Source: Balneolales bacterium
GTDB lineage: Bacteria > Bacteroidota > Rhodothermia > Balneolales > Natronogracilivirgulaceae
NCBI GenBank assembly: GCA_007133875.1
Contig: SLLW01000033.1
Span: 1 to 14,728, forward strand
Direction of reading: 5' to 3'
DNA: 14,728 nt
In this document: positions 5,940 through 12,744 of the stretch, one piece after another
Position numbering within the stretch: the stretch's first letter is position 1
Layout: each line of letters opens with the position of its first letter
Notes under the pieces: generated by a model
Told to the model about the DNA's origin: nothing
The model's database searches: none
Seen by the model: only the letters and a program-made list of their open reading frames with translations
Program-made: the position numbers and the translations under genes

Positions 5940-7958
5940 ATGGACGCATTCGTTCATCTTGTACCCTGGATTGTTCTCATACCACTGATCGGTTTCCTGT
6001 TCAATGGTATAGCCGGTATGGTTTCTGAATCGTTTCGCAAAAAGAAACCCCTGATCGGTACCATCGCAACCCTGGCAGTTTTTATACCGTTTTTGATGGC
6101 GGTGTACCTCTTTTTTATGATGCAGGGTGACGGCGAGAGTGCCAGTATCAGCCTCTTTACCTGGATTGAAGCAGGTAACTTCACCACCGATATCGGTTAC
6201 CGGCTCGATCAGTTGTCGCTGACCATGACCCTGGTGGTTACCGGAGTTGGCGCACTCATCCATTTTTACTCCATCGGATATATGGCCGATGATGAAGGGT
6301 ACTGGAAGTTTTTCGCTTTCATGAACCTCTTTATTTTCGCCATGCTGAACCTCGTTCTGGCCGATAACATGCTTCTGCTGTTCCTCGGATGGGAAGGGGT
6401 CGGACTCTGTTCTTATCTGCTGATCGGTTTCTGGTACACCGACATGGCCAAATCCGATGCCGCAAAGAAAGCTTTTCTCTATAACCGCGTTGGGGATTTC
6501 GCATTCCTGATCGCCATGTTCATGATCTTCCGGACAATCGGTTCTCTCGGGTTTAGTGAAATCCTCGCAGGTCTCGAACTGTTTACCTCCCTGGATGTAT
6601 TTATGATCGGACTGCTGATTCTGATCGGTGCCACCGGCAAAAGCGCTCAAATTCCACTCTTTGTCTGGCTGCCCGATGCCATGGCCGGACCTACTTCGGT
6701 ATCTGCCCTTATCCATGCAGCAACCATGGTTACATCGGGTGTCTATGTCATCGCCCGCCTCTCACCACTCTACATGATGTCAGCGGAGCTGATGCTCATT
6801 GTGGCAATTATCGGTGCTTTTACAGCAATTGTTGCAGCGACCATCGCCCTGACCCGGTATGATATAAAAGCGGTACTCGCTTACTCCACGGTTTCCCAGC
6901 TTGGCTTTATGTTCCTGGCTCTCGGAACCGGGGCGTATGTAGCCGCCATCTTCCATGTCATCACCCACGCATTTTTCAAAGCCTGTCTCTTTCTCGGGTC
7001 CGGTTCGGTGATTCATGCCATGCATCATGTAGAACACAAACTGCACGAAGAAGGATCGAATGCCCATTTCGATCCACAGGATATCCGGTTCATGGGGGGA
7101 CTGAAGAAATATCTGCCATCCACCTACATGACTTTTATGATCGCCACGATCGCCATCGCAGGTATCCCGCCGCTGGCCGGATTCTTTTCAAAAGATGAGA
7201 TCCTGGTTATGACGTTTAACGCCGGAATGGGAGAGTACGGAGCCATCTACATCGGTTTGTGGGCAATTGCTCTCATCACCGCATTCATGACGGCATTTTA
7301 CATGTTCCGCCTGACTCTCAGCACCTTCCACGGAAAATTCCGGCTCCCCGAAAAAGTAAAAGGAGCCGAAAACTCCGAAAAACATCTGCATGAGAGCCCC
7401 TTTACCATGACTTCGGTGCTCTGGGCACTGGCCGGACTCTCAGTGATAGGCGGATTCATCGGCATTCCGAATTTTGTCGTTGCAACTTTTACCGGAACGG
7501 CGGATGTCAATCTGCTTTCCAACTGGCTCGACCTGACCACGATGGATGCCGACCTGATCCTGAGCAAACAGGTTGAGTGGATGTTGCTGTTCGGATCTGT
7601 GGTAATTGCGCTGGGTGGTGTATTTGTCGCATTCATGCTTTATGGTGACAAGGAACCCGAAGCCCAGGACAGGCGTATCGCAGCACGGTTCGGTGCACTT
7701 TACCAGGTGTGGAATGATAAATATATGCTGGATGAGATTTATGAAGGCGGGATTGTCAGGCCGACCGTCCGGTTGTCCGACCGGGTGCTTGCGGTGTTTG
7801 ATATGAAAATCATTGATGGTTTCGTGAACATGATTGCCTATATCGTGCGGTTCTTCGGCAGTGTCATCCGCTACTTTCAAACCGGCCTGGTACAGACCTA
7901 CGCATTTGGCATGGTCATTGGAGTCATAATCATCGTTTCCATGTTGCTGTTCCGATAA
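5940..7958 (+). CDS. nuoL: NADH-quinone oxidoreductase subunit L
   Basis: NuoL is the distal antiporter-like, proton-pumping subunit of complex I and carries the long lateral helix that clamps the membrane arm. It has 672 residues against 613 in E. coli; much of the excess is probably in the C-terminal half (loops around residues 360-380, 460-490 and 560-600). Key pump residues are present: Glu152 in GWEGVGLCSYLLIGFW, Lys234 in ATGKSAQIPLFVWLPDAMAGPT, Lys347 in THAFFKACLF, and Lys418-Asp419 in GFFSKDEIL. The proton-antiporter family blocks SALIHAATMVTSGVY and LAYSTVSQLGFM are intact. The C-terminal membrane helix is at about residues 650-672. It sits 97 nt after nuoK and 19 nt before nuoM, in the usual order. 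Confidence 0.97.
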   Translation: MDAFVHLVPWIVLIPLIGFLFNGIAGMVSESFRKKKPLIGTIATLAVFIPFLMAVYLFFMMQGDGESASISLFTWIEAGNFTTDIGYRLDQLSLTMTLVVTGVGALIHFYSIGYMADDEGYWKFFAFMNLFIFAMLNLVLADNMLLLFLGWEGVGLCSYLLIGFWYTDMAKSDAAKKAFLYNRVGDFAFLIAMFMIFRTIGSLGFSEILAGLELFTSLDVFMIGLLILIGATGKSAQIPLFVWLPDAMAGPTSVSALIHAATMVTSGVYVIARLSPLYMMSAELMLIVAIIGAFTAIVAATIALTRYDIKAVLAYSTVSQLGFMFLALGTGAYVAAIFHVITHAFFKACLFLGSGSVIHAMHHVEHKLHEEGSNAHFDPQDIRFMGGLKKYLPSTYMTFMIATIAIAGIPPLAGFFSKDEILVMTFNAGMGEYGAIYIGLWAIALITAFMTAFYMFRLTLSTFHGKFRLPEKVKGAENSEKHLHESPFTMTSVLWALAGLSVIGGFIGIPNFVVATFTGTADVNLLSNWLDLTTMDADLILSKQVEWMLLFGSVVIALGGVFVAFMLYGDKEPEAQDRRIAARFGALYQVWNDKYMLDEIYEGGIVRPTVRLSDRVLAVFDMKIIDGFVNMIAYIVRFFGSVIRYFQTGLVQTYAFGMVIGVIIIVSMLLFR

Positions 7959-7977
7959 AAATTTCAATTTTGATTCA

Positions 7978-9603
7978 ATGGAATTACTGCTAAATATTGT
8001 TATTTATCTGCCGCTTTTCGGTGCCTTCCTGCTGCTTTTTATCAGGCGGGCAGAGTGGGTGAAATGGACCAGCCTTTTCATTACCACGGCAGCGTTCGTG
8101 CTATCACTACCGTTGCTGTTACAGTTTGATATATCGGCAACCGGAAGTGCCCAGTATTTGACGGTCAGTGAACCGCTGCTTGGCGACTGGGATGTGAAAT
8201 ATATGATGGGCCTTGACGGTCTCTCCATGCTGCTCTTTATGCTGACCACCTTTATGGCACCAATTGTGGTATTATCCGCCTGGCGCTCGATAGACAAGCA
8301 TGTCGCCGGTTTCTACTCCATGCTGCTTATTCTCCAGACAGGATCGCTTGGTGTTTTTGCGGCACTGGACCTGTTCATGTTTTATATCTTTTTCGAACTC
8401 ACCCAAATCCCGATGTTTTTCCTGATTGGCATCTGGGGCGGGGAGAACCGGATTTATGCTACGGTCAAGTTTTTTATCTATACCTTGGTTGGCTGGCTCC
8501 TGATGCTGGTGGCATTAATTTATGTCGGTTTTGCCGCCGGTAATATGGTCAATGATGGTGTCTTTACCACCGACTGGCGCCTGTTGACAGACCCCTCATT
8601 CCAGCTCGGCCTCGTCGAGCAGACCTGGCTCTTTCTGGCCTTTGGATTTGCATTCTGCATCAAGGTACCCATTTTCCCCTTCCACAGCTGGCTTCCGCTG
8701 GCACATACGGAAGCCCCGACGGCCGGCTCGGTAGTTCTTGCAGCTATTGCACTTAAAATGGGAACCTATGCCATTTTGCGGTTTCTTATTCCGCTGTTCC
8801 CCAATGCAGCCATCGCATTCGCCCCCATGTTCGCAGTGCTTGGTGTCATCGGGATTATTTACGGCGCCCTGGTGGCCATGGTTCAGAAAGATGTCAAAAA
8901 GCTGGTCGCCTATTCATCCATCAGTCACCTTGGATTTGTTGTACTTGGAATGTTTGCATTCAACACCGTTGGTGCCCAGGGGGCTATCATACAAATGGTC
9001 AACCACGGCCTCTCTACCGGCGCGCTGTTTATAATTATTGGAATGATTTATGAACGCCGGCATACCCGGATGATCGCCGATTTCGGAGGCATCGCCCAAA
9101 AAATGCCTGTTTTCACAGTGATGTTTATGATGGCGACACTGGCTTCCATCGGACTGCCGGGACTGAACGGTTTTGTAGGGGAGTTCCTGATTCTGGTCGG
9201 AACATTTAATTCCGAAGTGCTTGGCTCTTACTGGTATGCTGTAATCGGTGCCGTCGGAGTTATACTGGCTGCCGGCTACATGCTTTGGATGTTCCAGAGG
9301 GTAATGTTCGGTCCCATCACCCATAAGGAGAATAACGATTTGCAAGACATCAATGCGCGGGAGATCGCAGTATTGCTTCCGCTGATGCTGTTTATCGTGT
9401 GGATCGGCATACGGCCGACCGACTTCACGAAATATTCGGAAGCAGAAGTCACCCGAATGCTGGAGGATGTACAATTGAGAGCATCAGTAGTTGTGGATAA
9501 TGCATCCGGAGAAGATTTGCCCGGATGGGCGCTTCATCTGTATGATGTGACACCACAGCTCGCTGCCAACCTGGACAATGAAACCGAGGAGGTAGAAGAA
9601 TGA
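7978..9603 (+). CDS. nuoM: NADH-quinone oxidoreductase subunit M
   Basis: NuoM is the middle antiporter-like proton pump of complex I. It has 541 residues, slightly longer than the E. coli protein (509). Visible pump residues are Glu140 (FFELTQIPMFFLIGIWGG), Lys229 (CIKVPIFPFHSWLPLAHTEAPT), Lys260 (ALKMGTYAILRF) and Glu402 (NGFVGEFLILVG), matching the essential Glu/Lys set described in E. coli NuoM. The YSSISHLGFVVLGMF block is typical of the family. The protein ends in an acidic tail (NETEEVEE). Its stop codon overlaps the next start as ATGA (9600-9603), and the codons of this acidic tail also supply the ribosome-binding site of the next gene. Confidence 0.97.
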   Translation: MELLLNIVIYLPLFGAFLLLFIRRAEWVKWTSLFITTAAFVLSLPLLLQFDISATGSAQYLTVSEPLLGDWDVKYMMGLDGLSMLLFMLTTFMAPIVVLSAWRSIDKHVAGFYSMLLILQTGSLGVFAALDLFMFYIFFELTQIPMFFLIGIWGGENRIYATVKFFIYTLVGWLLMLVALIYVGFAAGNMVNDGVFTTDWRLLTDPSFQLGLVEQTWLFLAFGFAFCIKVPIFPFHSWLPLAHTEAPTAGSVVLAAIALKMGTYAILRFLIPLFPNAAIAFAPMFAVLGVIGIIYGALVAMVQKDVKKLVAYSSISHLGFVVLGMFAFNTVGAQGAIIQMVNHGLSTGALFIIIGMIYERRHTRMIADFGGIAQKMPVFTVMFMMATLASIGLPGLNGFVGEFLILVGTFNSEVLGSYWYAVIGAVGVILAAGYMLWMFQRVMFGPITHKENNDLQDINAREIAVLLPLMLFIVWIGIRPTDFTKYSEAEVTRMLEDVQLRASVVVDNASGEDLPGWALHLYDVTPQLAANLDNETEEVEE

Positions 9604-9881
9604 GCAAGGCACTGGATCCCGCACAACTTGAGAAAGAACTTTCCGGTCTGAATGGCTGGTCGGTCGAGGACGGAAAACTTACCAAAGATTTTTCTTTAGC
9701 CGATTTTCGCGAAGCTATGGCGTTCATCGTCAGGATATCCTACGAAGCGGAAGAGCAGGGGCATCACCCGGAATTGTTTAATGTCTACAAGGATGTACGC
9801 ATTCAATTGGCAACGCATGATGCCGGAGGAGAAATCACAAAGAAAGATATTGATCTGGCTAAACGTATCGAAGCTATCTAA
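9600..9881 (+). CDS. phhB: Pterin-4a-carbinolamine dehydratase (4a-hydroxytetrahydrobiopterin dehydratase)
   Basis: This family dehydrates 4a-hydroxytetrahydropterin so that the pterin cofactor can be recycled after aromatic amino acid hydroxylation; some members are linked instead to molybdopterin metabolism. The 93-residue protein has the normal length. It shows the full family signature: Glu-x3-His-His-Pro (His55, His56, Pro57), Tyr63 after five residues, His73 nine residues on, and a downstream Asp (Asp83). It overlaps the nuoM stop by 4 nt (ATGA), has a strong AGGAGG ribosome-binding site within the end of nuoM, and ends 9 nt before nuoN. It is therefore translated as part of the complex I operon. 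No aromatic amino acid hydroxylase is in the window, so its substrate here is uncertain. The family is clear; the exact role is inference. The symbol phhB is used for the family. Confidence 0.92.
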   Translation: MSKALDPAQLEKELSGLNGWSVEDGKLTKDFSLADFREAMAFIVRISYEAEEQGHHPELFNVYKDVRIQLATHDAGGEITKKDIDLAKRIEAI

Positions 9882-9890
9882 ACGGAATAC

Positions 9891-11321
9891 ATGGAATCAG
9901 CTAACGAATTATTGACCATCATACCACTCATAATCATCGGCGGCGCTGGTTTGCTGGTTATGATGCTGGATGCATTTACAGAAAATGCCCGACTCTCCTA
10001 CTGGACTACGGCCTTGCTGTCGGTTGCCGCTCTTGGAGCATCCGTCAGTGCACTTTTCGGTTCGGCGGGTACGTCATTTTATGATCTGATCACCTATGGC
10101 GGCACCGCGGCATTCGGCTCTGTACTGGTGATGATCGGCACCCTGTTTTCTGTGATCCTTACCCGGGATTATCTGGAACAAACCGGGCGGCATATCGCTG
10201 AAGTGTATTCGATGATTCTGTTTGCCGCATTTGGAATGCTGCTGCTGGTGCAATCCAATAATCTCGTCACACTGTTTCTTGGCATTGAGACCATGTCCAT
10301 TTCGCTCTACGTACTTGCCGGTCTGGTCAAGGATGAGAAGAGAGGGACCGAAGCGGCACTTAAATATTTTCTGTTAGGTGCATTTTCTACCGGTTTTCTG
10401 CTCTATGGTATTGCGCTGCTATACGGTGCTTCGGGATCGACGTTTCTGGTTGAGATCGCGGCAGTAGAAGATAAGGGACTGATCTATTGGGCAGGCGTTG
10501 CGTTGCTGCTGGTAGGGTTCTTCTTCAAGATATCGATAGTGCCGTTTCATATGTGGACTCCTGATGTCTACCAGGGCGCTCCAACGACCATCACGGCATT
10601 TATGGCAACAGCCTCAAAAGCGGCTGCCATTGTGGCGTTTATCCTGGTTCTTAGCCGTGCACTTCCGGAAGCGCGTGCCGAATGGTCAGATGTCATCTGG
10701 CTTTTTGCAATTTTCACCATGGTGGTTGGCAATGTGCTTGCACTGGTACAGGACAATGTCAAGCGGATGCTGGCCTATTCCAGTATCGCTCACGCCGGAT
10801 ATATTATGATCGGACTTGCAGCCGGGACCGATGCGGCTTACAGTGCCGTGCTGTTTTATCTGTTTGCCTATACATTGATGAATATCGGGGCATTCGGAAT
10901 CGTCGCTTATTACGAGTGGCACAAGGGTTACGATTTCACCGAGGTGAAGAACTATTCCGGGTTGGGCTTTCAGCAGCCACTTATGGGTGTTTTGATGTCC
11001 GTATTCCTCTTTTCCATGGTTGGGATTCCCCCGTTTGCCGGGTTCATTGGAAAGTACCGGGTTTTTGCAGCAGCTGTTGATGAGGGGCTGATCGGCCTGG
11101 TCATTGTCGGGGTGCTTGCAAGTGCTGCCAGTGTATACTATTATCTCCGCGTTTTGATCCATCTCTATATGAAAGAGGACATAACCGGTATTACACTGAT
11201 CAGGCCCGGCGTGGTCTATTCAGCGGCATTGATTATACTTGCCGCTCTGACCATCTATTTCGGGGTCAACCCCGGTACCCTGACCGACCTGCTGGGGAAC
11301 TTAAAAGGCGTATCATACTGA
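9891..11321 (+). CDS. nuoN: NADH-quinone oxidoreductase subunit N
   Basis: NuoN is the third antiporter-like proton pump of complex I, next to NuoK in the membrane arm. It has 476 residues, near the E. coli length of 485. Glu133 (LGIETMSISLYVLAG) and Lys158 (EAALKYFLLGAFSTG) fall at the same numbers as in E. coli. Lys213 (FFKISIVPFHMWTPDVYQGAPT), Lys243 (ATASKAAA) and Lys388 (GFIGKYRVF) match the remaining conserved lysines. The YSSIAHAGYIMIG block is typical. The start is an ATG 9 nt after the pterin dehydratase stop, completing the operon nuoJKLM-phhB-nuoN. No intrinsic terminator follows; the next gene begins 204 nt later. Confidence 0.96.
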   Translation: MESANELLTIIPLIIIGGAGLLVMMLDAFTENARLSYWTTALLSVAALGASVSALFGSAGTSFYDLITYGGTAAFGSVLVMIGTLFSVILTRDYLEQTGRHIAEVYSMILFAAFGMLLLVQSNNLVTLFLGIETMSISLYVLAGLVKDEKRGTEAALKYFLLGAFSTGFLLYGIALLYGASGSTFLVEIAAVEDKGLIYWAGVALLLVGFFFKISIVPFHMWTPDVYQGAPTTITAFMATASKAAAIVAFILVLSRALPEARAEWSDVIWLFAIFTMVVGNVLALVQDNVKRMLAYSSIAHAGYIMIGLAAGTDAAYSAVLFYLFAYTLMNIGAFGIVAYYEWHKGYDFTEVKNYSGLGFQQPLMGVLMSVFLFSMVGIPPFAGFIGKYRVFAAAVDEGLIGLVIVGVLASAASVYYYLRVLIHLYMKEDITGITLIRPGVVYSAALIILAALTIYFGVNPGTLTDLLGNLKGVSY

Positions 11322-11438
11322 ACGCAGATGACCATGATCCCGGCATTTAGTGATTGATCTGCTGTGAACGAACGATCACTGGCCGTTGTGTCCGTTGGAG
11401 CCGGATGGCCTGCATTATCCTGATCCTGCCGTTTTTCA

Positions 11439-11469
11439 TTGGATTAAACCGGCATTCTCTTTATCTTTA
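11439..11469 (+). promoter_or_regulatory. Candidate promoter for rpsF-rpsR-rplI
   Basis: TTG at 11439-11441 and TATCTTTA at 11462-11469 are 20 nt apart. This is close to the Bacteroidota-type promoter (TTG, 19-21 nt, TAnnTTTG) and has the same spacing as the candidate before nuoJ. Transcription would start near 11475, just ahead of the leader hairpin at 11478. The assignment is inference from pattern alone. Confidence 0.35.
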
Positions 11470-11477
11470 CGCCGCCT

Positions 11478-11498
11478 GCCGCTGGAAACGCCAGCGGC
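11478..11498 (+). promoter_or_regulatory. GC-rich hairpin in the rpsF leader
   Basis: GCCGCTGG (11478-11485) and CCAGCGGC (11491-11498) pair perfectly over 8 bp around the 5-nt loop AAACG. The hairpin lies 27 nt before the rpsF start. Only TGTTTC follows, so it is a poor terminator. A CCG triplet occurs 3' of the hairpin at 11515-11517, just before the AAGGTGAT ribosome-binding region. Leaders of rpsF operons in many bacteria carry a hairpin with a nearby CCG element that is bound by the S6:S18 complex for feedback control. The resemblance here is suggestive, but a basal stem is not clear. Confidence 0.4.
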
Positions 11499-11525
11499 TG
11501 TTTCATTAAAACAACCGAAGGTGAT

Positions 11526-11897
11526 ATGAAAACCAATTTTTATGAAGTAACCTTTATCATCAATCCCGTTCTGGAAGAGGAACAGGTAAAAGAAGTCAAA
11601 GAGGGATTCGAGACTTTTGTTACCGGGAAAGGAGCGGAGATCGATGAGATAGATGAGTGGGGCATAAAACGTCTCGCCTATGAGATGGATGGAAAAAACA
11701 GCGGATATTATGTAAATGCTTATTTCCACGCACCGGGGACCATTGTAAGTGACCTGGAAAAATATTTCAAGCTGCAGGAAAACATCATGAGGAATATCGT
11801 CCTCAAGTATGATAATAAAATGCTGAAGTTCAGAGACCTGCAGAAAAAAGGCAAACTCCCGGTCGTATTTGTCGAGACCCCCGAAGAGGAAGTTTAA
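11526..11897 (+). CDS. rpsF: 30S ribosomal protein S6
   Basis: S6 binds the central domain of 16S rRNA together with S18. The 123-residue sequence begins MKTNFYEVTFIINPVLEEEQ and contains DEWGIKRLAYEMDGKNSGYYVNAYF and a LEKYFKLQENIMRNIVLK segment, all typical of the S6 fold (beta-alpha-beta-beta-alpha-beta). It is somewhat longer than the Thermus protein (101) because of a C-terminal extension ending in acidic residues (ETPEEEV), as in many bacteria. An AAGGTGAT sequence lies just before the ATG. It is the first gene of rpsF-rpsR-rplI, with 29 nt to rpsR. Confidence 0.96.
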   Translation: MKTNFYEVTFIINPVLEEEQVKEVKEGFETFVTGKGAEIDEIDEWGIKRLAYEMDGKNSGYYVNAYFHAPGTIVSDLEKYFKLQENIMRNIVLKYDNKMLKFRDLQKKGKLPVVFVETPEEEV

Positions 11898-11926
11898 GAC
11901 CCATCATCTATTAAAGGAAAAATCGT

Positions 11927-12178
11927 ATGCTCAAGAATCCAGCACATCCCAAGAAAGGTAATCTCAAAGAGAAAGAGTGCAAATTCACAAAAGCCGGTAT
12001 TGGTTACATCGATTACAAGGATGTCGATACCCTTGCACGCTTTGTAAATGATCAGGGAAAAATCCTTCCCCGCCGGGTTACCGGAACCAGTGCAAAATAT
12101 CAACGGCAACTCGCACTTGCCATCAAACGGGCACGCCATCTTGGACTGCTTCCGTTTGTTGCCGAAAATCTCAGATAA
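11927..12178 (+). CDS. rpsR: 30S ribosomal protein S18
   Basis: S18 pairs with S6 on the 30S platform. It has 83 residues, the usual length. The hallmark block [20 protein letters not shown] followed by [12 protein letters not shown] identifies it without doubt. A single Cys (KECKF) near the N-terminus is present but no zinc-binding set of four cysteines. An AAAGGA ribosome-binding site precedes the ATG. It lies 29 nt after rpsF and 21 nt before rplI. No ssb or priB gene lies between rpsF and rpsR, unlike Firmicutes and Enterobacteria. Confidence 0.97.
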   Translation: MLKNPAHPKKGNLKEKECKFTKAGIGYIDYKDVDTLARFVNDQGKILPRRVTGTSAKYQRQLALAIKRARHLGLLPFVAENLR

Positions 12179-12199
12179 TCACATTTTCAGGAGTTAAAC

Positions 12200-12649
12200 A
12201 TGCAAGTTATTCTTAAACAGGATGTCGAAAAACTGGGACTCGCCGGTGAAGTCGTTGATGTCAAGGCCGGATATGGAAGAAACTTCCTGATTCCGCAAGG
12301 CAAAGCCGTCCTCGCTACATCAGGCGCACGAAAAGCCATTGAGAACCAGCTCAAGCAAGTATTTGAACAGCGTAAAGCGGAACTGGAGCAGGCAAAAGAG
12401 ACCGCCGAGAAGCTTCAGGGAACAAATGTTACCATCGCTGCAAAAGCCGGCGAAACCGGAAAAATTTTCGGTACGGTTACCAATGTTCAAATCGCCGATG
12501 CACTCAAGGAAAAAGGGATCGAAGTCGATCGCCGGAAAGTTCAGATCGATGATTCCGTAAACCATCTTGGCGAATATACCGCCACCATCAACCTGCACGA
12601 AGAAGTCAAGGTAACCCTGACTTTCTGGGTGGTGAAAGCCGAGGCTTGA
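12200..12649 (+). CDS. rplI: 50S ribosomal protein L9
   Basis: L9 binds 23S rRNA at the base of the L1 stalk and projects from the ribosome. It has 149 residues, the same as in E. coli. The N-terminal domain (about 1-50) carries the family signature GLAGEVVDVKAGYGRNFLIP. A long charged linker helix (about 55-75) leads to the C-terminal domain, which contains AGETGKIFGTVTNVQIADAL and ends in LHEEVKVTLTFWVVKAEA. A good ribosome-binding site (AGGAG) precedes the ATG. An intrinsic terminator follows at 12691, so this is the last gene of the ribosomal operon. Confidence 0.96.
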   Translation: MQVILKQDVEKLGLAGEVVDVKAGYGRNFLIPQGKAVLATSGARKAIENQLKQVFEQRKAELEQAKETAEKLQGTNVTIAAKAGETGKIFGTVTNVQIADALKEKGIEVDRRKVQIDDSVNHLGEYTATINLHEEVKVTLTFWVVKAEA

Positions 12650-12690
12650 TTATTGATTAAAGACTATCCGTCTTGAATCATCCGTTTCAC

Positions 12691-12727
12691 AAAAGGAAAT
12701 GCATTAACCTGTATTTCCTTTTTTTTT
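12691..12727 (+). terminator. Intrinsic terminator of the rpsF-rpsR-rplI operon
   Basis: AAAAGGAAATGC (12691-12702) pairs with GTATTTCCTTTT (12711-12722), with one G-U pair, around an 8-nt loop. It is followed by a run of nine T residues (12719-12727). It lies 41 nt after the rplI stop and 18 nt before the next reading frame, so that gene probably needs its own promoter or read-through. Confidence 0.85.
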
Positions 12728-12744
12728 ATCCGGGATAACCTCAT

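Noticed and set aside
5832..6716. 294-codon minus-strand frame opposite nuoL
   Set aside because: It is rich in His, Gln, Glu and Gly, typical of the antisense of membrane-protein codons, and covers the conserved nuoL sequence.
11349..11380. Inverted repeat AGTGAT/ATCACT after nuoN as a terminator
   Set aside because: Short stem, 20-nt loop and no T-run; not a credible intrinsic terminator.
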